DNA of 7,455 nucleotides from positions 1 through 7,455 of the forward strand of contig DASRSS010000120.1 of NCBI GenBank assembly GCA_035656335.1. Reading direction: 5' to 3'. Below are positions 1 to 5,166 of the stretch, piece by piece. The translations under genes and the position numbers were made by a program. Every line of letters begins with the position of its first letter. The first letter of the stretch is position 1. The DNA comes from DASRSS01 sp035656335 (GTDB lineage Bacteria; Actinomycetota; Actinomycetes; Mycobacteriales; Jatrophihabitantaceae). Under the pieces are notes generated by a model. It was not told where the DNA came from, searched no databases, and saw only the letters and a list, made by a program, of their open reading frames with translations.

Positions 1-10
1 GGACAAACTC

Positions 11-646
11 ATGTTTCGACTCAGGGGAGCTAGACATATCAGCTTGACACGCATCGTGGTGCTCATGGCGTTCACGATGGTCGCAACGCTGATCCCTGCA
101 ATCTCTGCGTCTGCCACCGTCAAAACGGCGGGAGTGGCCCCAGCTGCGGCGTGCCTTAGTACCGACACGTTCGATGGGACGGCAGCACAGATGGAGCACT
201 GGCTCAACTGTCACAACATCCCGTACGACGTGATTCAGAGCGTAGGCACGACCGTGACAGTGACTGACTCGCACGGCAACCCGGAGACATTGCCTGACTC
301 GGGTGGGCCGTCGTGCCAGTGGCAGGTCCACCACGTGATGGAGTACTGCTATCAGCGCGGCGTACCCCACATGGAGTGCTCGAAGTACGTTATGGGGTCA
401 CGCTACGTGGACAACTGCATGCCGTTGAGCTACTACACAGAGGACAATGGGAAGTCGCTGTGGAGTTACGTCAAGGGTGTCTTCACGACCCACGCGGCGA
501 AGGCGTGTGAGGACGAAGCCGGCGGAGCGGCGATCACGGGAGCAATCGTGATGGCCCCAGGCGGGCTCAAGGGCGCAGTCCTCGGCTTCGTCGGCGGTGC
601 GGTTGGCGGCTGCGTGGGCGGCTTGCTTCACTTCTACTACCACTGA
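11..646 (+). CDS. Secreted cysteine-rich protein with glycine-zipper C-terminus, function unknown
   Basis: I do not recognise a family for this 211-aa protein. It starts with a clear Sec-type signal peptide: a basic n-region (residues 1-14), a hydrophobic core (about 15-31) and a likely cleavage after Ser-Ala-Ser-Ala near residue 35. The mature part has eight cysteines (48, 67, 102, 113, 123, 136, 166, 201), suggesting disulphides outside the cell. Residues 170-207 are a glycine/alanine-rich hydrophobic stretch with repeated GG and GxxxG spacing, followed by an aromatic HFYYH end. Glycine-zipper tails of this kind occur in pore-forming class II bacteriocins and in some membrane-inserting or surface proteins. 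The ATG at 11 keeps the basic n-region and has GGA seven bases upstream. The frame is open to the window edge, so a longer start cannot be excluded, and ATG at 65 is a weaker alternative. GC is clearly lower than in downstream genes, hinting at acquisition. A small membrane protein follows at once. Confidence 0.72.
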   Translation: MFRLRGARHISLTRIVVLMAFTMVATLIPAISASATVKTAGVAPAAACLSTDTFDGTAAQMEHWLNCHNIPYDVIQSVGTTVTVTDSHGNPETLPDSGGPSCQWQVHHVMEYCYQRGVPHMECSKYVMGSRYVDNCMPLSYYTEDNGKSLWSYVKGVFTTHAAKACEDEAGGAAITGAIVMAPGGLKGAVLGFVGGAVGGCVGGLLHFYYH

Positions 647-659
647 ATGAGGCGGCGTC

Positions 660-851
660 GTGGCGCGTCCGGTACGAACTAAGCGCGTGGCGATGTGGGT
701 CGGCCTCTGGGTTGCCTTCGAGGCGGTTGCCTTCGGGTTGCTTCATAGCGTCCTGCCGCAGTGGTCAGTGTTCCCCGTCATCATTGGACTGGGAGGTCTC
801 GCTCTCGTAGTTGCGGATCCGCTAGGCCGCAGAGGCAGGCAGCCACGATAG
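660..851 (+). CDS. Small two-helix membrane protein
   Basis: This 63-aa protein has a basic N-terminus (four Arg/Lys within residues 3-9) and two predicted transmembrane helices (about 10-29 and 36-54), then an Arg-rich tail with ADPLGRRGR. By the positive-inside rule both ends probably face the cytoplasm. The GTG start at 660 is chosen because a TGAGG Shine-Dalgarno-like element (648-652) lies seven bases upstream. The gene begins 13 nt after the stop of the secreted protein, so the two are probably co-transcribed and end at the hairpin at 862-899. No family is recognised. An immunity or accessory role for the secreted neighbour is possible from size, topology and position alone, and nothing in the sequence proves it. 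Confidence 0.62.
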   Translation: MARPVRTKRVAMWVGLWVAFEAVAFGLLHSVLPQWSVFPVIIGLGGLALVVADPLGRRGRQPR

Positions 852-861
852 AGCGCACAGA

Positions 862-899
862 GAGAACGGGTCGGATCCTCCGAGGTTCGGCCCGTTCTC
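862..899 (+). terminator. Strong hairpin terminator after the left gene pair
   Basis: Bases 862-877 pair with 884-899 in a continuous 16-bp stem with a 6-nt loop (878-883). The outer nine pairs (GAGAACGGG with CCCGTTCTC) are perfect and three inner pairs are G-T wobbles. A modest T-rich run (CGTTCTTTCC, 900-909) follows on the + strand. The stem sits 11 bases after the stop at 851 and between convergent genes, so it mainly ends the + strand pair. It may also stop minus-strand read-through, although no T-run follows in that direction. Confidence 0.72.
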
Positions 900-926
900 C
901 GTTCTTTCCGGCTCGTCGTTTACATG

Positions 927-942
927 GTCGAGGCGACTCGAC
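927..942 (-). terminator. Short hairpin downstream of the ABC exporter operon
   Basis: GTCGAG (927-932) and CTCGAC (937-942) form a 6-bp stem around a GCGA loop, 24 bases past the permease stop codon as read on the minus strand. There is no T-tract, so it would at best be a weak terminator or a 3'-end stabilising structure. Confidence 0.3.
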
Positions 943-966
943 GTGATCATGGAACGGAGACTGGTG

Positions 967-1832
967 CTATCGCGTCAGGCGGCGGTACCTGCGCGCGCAC
1001 AGCAGGCCGAACACGAGCCCGATGCCGATCGTCCACGCCAGCGCCTGCACGATCAACGAGCCGGTACCGGTTCCGCCCAGCAACTGGGCGCGCTGCGCGG
1101 CCGTCGCGCTGTCGCCGAGGATCAGCGAGCGTGCCGCGTTGATCACCACGCTCACCGGCTGGTGGGTCGCGAAGCCGCGCAGCCAGCCCGGCATCGTCTG
1201 CACGGGCACGAATGCCGAGGACGCGAACGTGAGCGGGAAGATGATCGGGAAGGTCGCCGCGTTCACGGCCTCGGGTGTGCGCACGACCAGGCCGATGATC
1301 GCGTAGCCCAGGCTGACCGCGAGGGCGAACAGCAACAGCAGCAGCGCGGCGAGGATCAGCCCGAGGAAGCTGGCCGGGCGGAACCCGACGGCATATCCGG
1401 TGAGGATCAGCACGATCAGGCCGAACGCGTTGTTCAGCGTGTCCGCGGCGACGCGTCCGCCGAACACTGCACTGCGGGCCATCGGCAGCGAGCGAAGGCG
1501 GTCGATGAACCCCTTCTGCAGATCCTCGGCCAGTGCGAAGCCGGTGACGCCCGCGCTGAACAGCACGGTCTGCACGGCGATCCCGGGGATCAGGTAGTTG
1601 ACGTAGTTGAGTCCCTGCAGGCCGCCGATCGCGCCGCCGAAGACGTACCGGAACAGCAGCACGAACATGATCGGCGAGACGATGTTGAACATCACCATCT
1701 CGGGTTGGCGCATCAGCCGGCGCAGGTTCCGCCCGGCCATCGCGGACGTATCGCGCACCGCCCAGCCGAAACCGCCGCCCGGGGCGACGCCGGACCCGCT
1801 CGGGCGCAGGGTGCCTGCCGTCATCGCCTCGC

Positions 1833-1836
<4 letters not shown>
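967..1836 (-). CDS. ABC-2 type permease, DrrB-like
   Basis: This 289-aa integral membrane subunit belongs to a DrrAB-type ABC exporter in the cytoplasmic membrane. About six transmembrane helices can be seen (roughly 48-66, 83-101, 133-151, 157-181, 193-211, 260-281). The cytoplasmic motif around residues 105-122 (EDLQKGFIDRLRSLPMAR) is the EAA-like coupling segment of ABC-2 permeases. The stretch at 200-226, with PLTFASSAFVPVQTMPGWL, is characteristic of DrrB relatives. The start ATG (1834-1836) overlaps the ATPase stop in an ATGA junction and has a good Shine-Dalgarno (GGGGAG, complement of 1843-1848) six bases upstream, so translation is probably coupled. In the family DrrB pairs with DrrA to export hydrophobic drugs or lipids. 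The substrate here is not determinable, and no antibiotic biosynthesis gene is in view. Confidence 0.93.
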
Positions 1837-2882
<1,046 letters not shown>

Positions 2883-2893
2883 GACCCGCGACC

Positions 2894-3568
2894 TTAGTGG
2901 GCTGTGCTGACAACAGGGTGCGTGGAGCTCCAGCGGATCTGGACGCCCTCGCGGCGCATCAGCCACTGGAACAGCAGGTAGGACGCGCCGACGGCCGTCC
3001 CGGTCAGGATCGGGGACAGCACCGTCTTGAGCACCAGGAACCCGCCGAGGGATGCGTTGGTCAGTAGCCACACGGTGCCGGCGGCGTTGACCAGGTAGAC
3101 CGCCGCCCAGATCAGCGAGGTGTAGTCGAAGAACCGGTTCGCGCGCAGCCGCTCGGCCAGTGGCCCCGGCAGCGGCACGAAGTCGTGCATCAGCCGCTCG
3201 AGCAGCGGGCGCCCGGCAAGCGCCGTCACGGCGATGGCGGTCGCGGTGGCCACGGTGCCGGCGACGGGCTGCAGGAAGTAGAGGAACGCGCTACCCGTCC
3301 AGAAGGTCACGAACGCGCGGATGGTCATCAGCCCGGCCCCGAGGAACGCGGCACCCATCAGCGGCCGTTTGCGGGTGAGCCGGATCAGCAGCCCGGCGTA
3401 GTACCAGAGCGCGGTGACCGCGACGGCGGTCGCCAGCCCCTCGAGCGACAGGGTCAGGTAGAAGACCGCCATCGGGAGCACGGAGGCGAACAGCACGGTA
3501 CGCCCGGCGTAGGCCGCGATGACCCGCGGCGACGCCAGGTCGATCACGTGGACCGGCTTCGCAGGCAT
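2894..3568 (-). CDS. Multi-pass membrane protein, VC0807/septation-protein-A-like
   Basis: This 224-aa protein has about six hydrophobic helices (near 24-41, 43-62, 69-86, 92-113, 150-170, 175-200) and a conserved-looking polar segment between helices 4 and 5 (RPLLERLMHDFVPLP, about 120-134, then RFFDYTSLIWA). The pattern resembles VC0807-type proteins, a loosely defined family related to intracellular septation protein A whose biochemical role is unknown. I assign the family at moderate confidence from memory of the pattern. The ATG at 3566-3568 is chosen over a start 59 codons upstream at 3745, because the extra N-terminus is Arg/Pro-rich shadow-like sequence. No good Shine-Dalgarno is visible at the normal distance. 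It is the first gene of the DrrAB-type operon, 11 nt before the ATPase start, so it may be an accessory factor or share the exporter's membrane stress role. Confidence 0.82.
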   Translation of the reverse strand: MPAKPVHVIDLASPRVIAAYAGRTVLFASVLPMAVFYLTLSLEGLATAVAVTALWYYAGLLIRLTRKRPLMGAAFLGAGLMTIRAFVTFWTGSAFLYFLQPVAGTVATATAIAVTALAGRPLLERLMHDFVPLPGPLAERLRANRFFDYTSLIWAAVYLVNAAGTVWLLTNASLGGFLVLKTVLSPILTGTAVGASYLLFQWLMRREGVQIRWSSTHPVVSTAH

Positions 3569-3596
3569 ACCCCAACCATCGGCCGCTCCCCGCCAG

Positions 3597-3618
3597 GTCT
3601 GAACCGGGTTGCTAAGAC
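3597..3618. repeat. Imperfect inverted repeat in the exporter operon leader
   Basis: GTCT (3597-3600) and AGAC (3615-3618) flank the nine-base palindrome AACCGGGTT (3602-3610). The centres of the outer and inner elements differ by about 1.5 bases, so the symmetry is imperfect. It lies between the candidate -10 and the start of the membrane-protein gene, where a repressor such as a TetR-type protein could bind. Confidence 0.3.
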
Positions 3619-3640
3619 GGGCGCGGGCGCGGCCGCTGGT

Positions 3641-3646
3641 TCTATA
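3641..3646 (-). promoter_or_regulatory. Candidate -10 box for the exporter operon
   Basis: Read on the minus strand this is TATAGA, a good actinobacterial -10 hexamer (TAnnnT-like except for the last base) in an otherwise GC-rich gap, 72 bases before the ATG at 3568. No convincing -35 is seen at 16-18 bases. It would give an untranslated leader of about 65 nt that contains the imperfect inverted repeat at 3597-3618. Confidence 0.35.
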
Positions 3647-3682
3647 CCCGGCTCGACGCGGATCGAACTGTGCATGTGCGCA

Positions 3683-3696
3683 GCGTCCCGGGACGC
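3683..3696. repeat. Perfect 14-bp palindrome in the 196-bp gap
   Basis: GCGTCCCGGGACGC is exactly self-complementary. It lies upstream of the candidate promoter of the exporter operon and downstream of the oxidoreductase gene. A TGTGCG (3675-3680) and CGCACA (3694-3699) pair partly overlaps it and could form an alternative stem. It could be an operator or part of a 3'-end structure. Confidence 0.4.
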
Positions 3697-3737
3697 ACAG
3701 GTGCGGGGCGGGCCGGACGGGTGCGCTGGGACGAGGG

Positions 3738-3752
3738 CCGGGCATGGCCCGG
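3738..3752 (-). terminator. Hairpin after the oxidoreductase gene
   Basis: CCGGGC (3738-3743) and GCCCGG (3747-3752) form a perfect 6-bp GC stem with a 3-nt loop, 12 bases past the oxidoreductase stop on the minus strand. There is no T-tract after it, as is common for weak or Rho-assisted ends in high-GC actinobacteria. Confidence 0.35.
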
Positions 3753-3764
3753 GGGTGGGCCGGG

Positions 3765-4643
3765 TCAGCCGTTGACCTTCGCGATCACGCGCTCGGCGAA
3801 CTTCTCCAGGTGCTCGACCTTCTCGGCGAGCGGCTGGGGATCCGGGCCGACCGCGTAGGGGATGCGGAAGCCGACGATCACGTCCGTGACGCCCTTGTCC
3901 TCCAGCCGCTTCACGCCGTCCGGCGTGTACGCGTCGAGGGAGATCACGTGGATCTCGAACTTCTCGTTCTCACGGCCCTCGGCCTTGCGGATCGCGTCGA
4001 TCTTGGCCAGCAGGTCGTCCAGGTTCTCGTTCGGCCCGCCGCCGTGCATCCAGCCGTCGCCGCGCACGACGGCACGCCGCAGCGCCGCGTCGCTGTGCCC
4101 GCCGACGAGCAGCGGGATCGGTTCACTCGGCGCGGGCGTCATCTTGATCGCCGGGATGTCGTAGAACTCACCGTGGAACTCGAAATACTCGCCGCTGGTC
4201 AGGCCGCGGACGATGTCCATGCACTCGTCCATCCGCTTGCCGCGCTTGGCGAACGGCACGCCCATGATCTCGAAGTCCTCCGGCCACGGGCTGATCCCGA
4301 CGCCGAGCGCGAGCCGGTTGTTCGTCAGGTACGCGAGCGACCCGGCCTGCTTGGCGACCAGCGCCGGCGGGCGGACGTGCAGCTTCAGCACGAACGGCGT
4401 GAACCGCAGCGTCGTGGTCACCGCGCCCATCGCCGCGATGAGGACGAACGTCTCGATGAACGCCTTGTCCTCCAGGAACTCGCGGCTGCCGTCCGCGGTG
4501 TACGGGTATACCGAGTCGGACTCCTTCGGGTAGGCCAGGCTGTCGGCCACCGTGATGCTGGAATAACCCGCCGCCTCGGCCGCCTGCGCGAGCGGCAGGT
4601 AGAAGGACGGATCGGTCATCGCCTCCGCGTACGTGAATCGCAT
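3765..4643 (-). CDS. LLM class (luciferase-like) F420-dependent oxidoreductase
   Basis: This 292-aa protein has the TIM-barrel pattern of the bacterial luciferase-like superfamily, in the branch that normally uses coenzyme F420. Visible family features are an N-terminal barrel strand and helix (LAQAAEAAGYSSITVADSL, about 18-36), the glycine-rich RLALGVGISPW (110-120) followed by PEDFEIMGV, GKRMDE (135-140), and the late barrel motif PIPLLVGGHSDAALRRA (175-191) leading into GDGWM (195-199). The length is normal for the family. The start at 4641-4643 is the only sensible ATG and its Shine-Dalgarno is weak. Substrate cannot be read from sequence. Related F420 enzymes act on alcohols, aldehydes, hydride acceptors or lipid and steroid intermediates. 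It is transcribed alone and diverges from the cupin gene, with a KstR-like operator just upstream. F420 use is inferred from subfamily resemblance, and an FMN enzyme is possible. Confidence 0.92.
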   Translation of the reverse strand: MRFTYAEAMTDPSFYLPLAQAAEAAGYSSITVADSLAYPKESDSVYPYTADGSREFLEDKAFIETFVLIAAMGAVTTTLRFTPFVLKLHVRPPALVAKQAGSLAYLTNNRLALGVGISPWPEDFEIMGVPFAKRGKRMDECMDIVRGLTSGEYFEFHGEFYDIPAIKMTPAPSEPIPLLVGGHSDAALRRAVVRGDGWMHGGGPNENLDDLLAKIDAIRKAEGRENEKFEIHVISLDAYTPDGVKRLEDKGVTDVIVGFRIPYAVGPDPQPLAEKVEHLEKFAERVIAKVNG

Positions 4644-4682
4644 GGTCGCCGCCGCTCGTGTCGCCGTGGTCCGGTCCCGCTG

Positions 4683-4688
4683 ATACTA
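4683..4688 (-). promoter_or_regulatory. Candidate -10 box of the oxidoreductase gene
   Basis: Read on the minus strand the hexamer is TAGTAT (fits TAnnnT), 39 bases before the ATG at 4643. It overlaps the first two bases of the KstR-like operator, so repressor binding would block RNA polymerase. No clear -35 is present. Confidence 0.45.
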
Positions 4689-4700
4689 GAACGTGTTCCA
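4687..4700. promoter_or_regulatory. KstR-like operator
   Basis: TAGAACGTGTTCCA fits the TnnAACnnGTTnnA consensus known for KstR, the TetR-family repressor of sterol catabolism in mycobacteria and rhodococci, at every fixed position. It lies in the 87-nt gap between the divergent oxidoreductase and cupin genes, overlapping the candidate minus-strand -10. The flanks (AC before, CT after) extend the symmetry only slightly. The match is seen directly. Binding by KstR is inference, because no kstR gene is in the window. Confidence 0.6.
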
Positions 4701-4717
4701 CTTTCGCGCACGCGTGC

Positions 4718-4723
4718 CAGACT
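4718..4723 (+). promoter_or_regulatory. Candidate -10 box for a leaderless cupin transcript
   Basis: CAGACT lies exactly seven bases before the GTG at 4731, the spacing expected when transcription begins on the start codon. AGG at 4727-4729 is only one base from GTG and cannot act as a Shine-Dalgarno. The same layout is seen before the ligase gene. The hexamer itself is a weak -10. Confidence 0.35.
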
Positions 4724-4730
4724 CGCAGGC

Positions 4731-5099
4731 GTGAGCGATCCCGGAACGCCCCGAGTGCTGTGCGACGTCAACACGGTGAGCGGCTCGGGCGATCAGGCCG
4801 GCGGTGCGCTGTGGCGGCTGGACGCCGAGCAGCGCCACCTGGACGCGAACGTGATCGCGCTGGGCCCGAACCGGCGGATCGACACGCACACCGGCCCGGA
4901 CCTGGATGTGCTCATGCTCGTGCTCTCCGGCGCGGGCGAGGTCGAGGGCGCGGACGGCGCGATTACCGCCGCAGCAGGTTCGCTGATCTGGCTGCCGCGC
5001 CGCTCGCAGCGCAGCATCGTGGCCGGCCCGGACGGCCTGCGCTACCTGACCGTGCACCCGCGCCGTCCCGGGCTGAGCATCGGCACCAGCCCGGGCTGA
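4731..5099 (+). CDS. Small cupin-fold protein
   Basis: This 122-aa single-domain protein has a cupin-like pattern. There is a strand region with LGPNRRIDTHTGPDLDVLMLV (about 44-64) leading to a G-A-G turn (67-69), then AAGSLIWLPRR (81-91) and GLRYLTVHPRRPGL (102-115). Compared with the classical motifs, only His53 remains of the HxH pair. The second-motif histidine position is occupied by Arg (RRSQR, 90-94), so a standard metal centre looks absent. It may therefore bind a small ligand or be a non-metal cupin rather than a dioxygenase. The GTG at 4731 (VSDPGTPR) is chosen because the -10-like CAGACT sits seven bases upstream, and the frame is otherwise open for more than 1 kb antisense to the oxidoreductase. 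It diverges from the oxidoreductase and runs toward the ligase gene with a 67-nt gap. Function is not known. Confidence 0.82.
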   Translation: MSDPGTPRVLCDVNTVSGSGDQAGGALWRLDAEQRHLDANVIALGPNRRIDTHTGPDLDVLMLVLSGAGEVEGADGAITAAAGSLIWLPRRSQRSIVAGPDGLRYLTVHPRRPGLSIGTSPG

Positions 5100-5131
5100 C
5101 GCATCGGCCGATCTCCGCGCGGACGCATCGG
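5098..5131. repeat. Ten-base direct repeat before the ligase gene
   Basis: GACGCATCGG occurs at 5098-5107 and again at 5122-5131, 24 bases start to start, a little over two helical turns. The first copy overlaps the cupin stop codon. The pair lies upstream of the ligase promoter candidate and could be an activator site or a chance repeat in GC-rich DNA. Confidence 0.3.
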
Positions 5132-5153
5132 GCTTTCGCCGCCGCGCCGGCGG

Positions 5154-5159
5154 TAGATT
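5154..5159 (+). promoter_or_regulatory. -10 box for a leaderless acetoacetyl-CoA synthetase transcript
   Basis: TAGATT fits the actinobacterial -10 pattern TAnnnT and lies exactly seven bases before the GTG at 5167, as expected for a leaderless mRNA. No usable Shine-Dalgarno precedes the start. A 6-bp GC hairpin (5139-5144 with 5148-5153) sits immediately upstream, in the -10/-35 spacer. No clear -35 hexamer is found. Confidence 0.55.
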
Positions 5160-5166
5160 GCGACGG

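Noticed and set aside
44..49. TTGACA -35 hexamer within the first gene, and TTG 44 as an alternative start
   Set aside because: No -10 hexamer lies 16-18 bases downstream. As a start it would lose the basic n-region of the signal peptide, and its purine-rich element is 14 bases away.
2883..3071. Longer ATPase start at 3071
   Set aside because: The extra 63 residues overlap the upstream membrane-protein gene and look like shadow translation. ATG 2882 has an AAGG element and starts next to the conserved domain.
3569..3745. Longer start at 3745 for the VC0807-like protein
   Set aside because: The added 59 residues are Arg/Pro-rich and unlike the hydrophobic protein that follows. They would also cover the candidate promoter and palindrome.
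3609..4730. N-terminal extension of the cupin frame back to 3609
   Set aside because: The extension is antisense to the oxidoreductase and has no domain. Cupin-like sequence begins only after GTG 4731.
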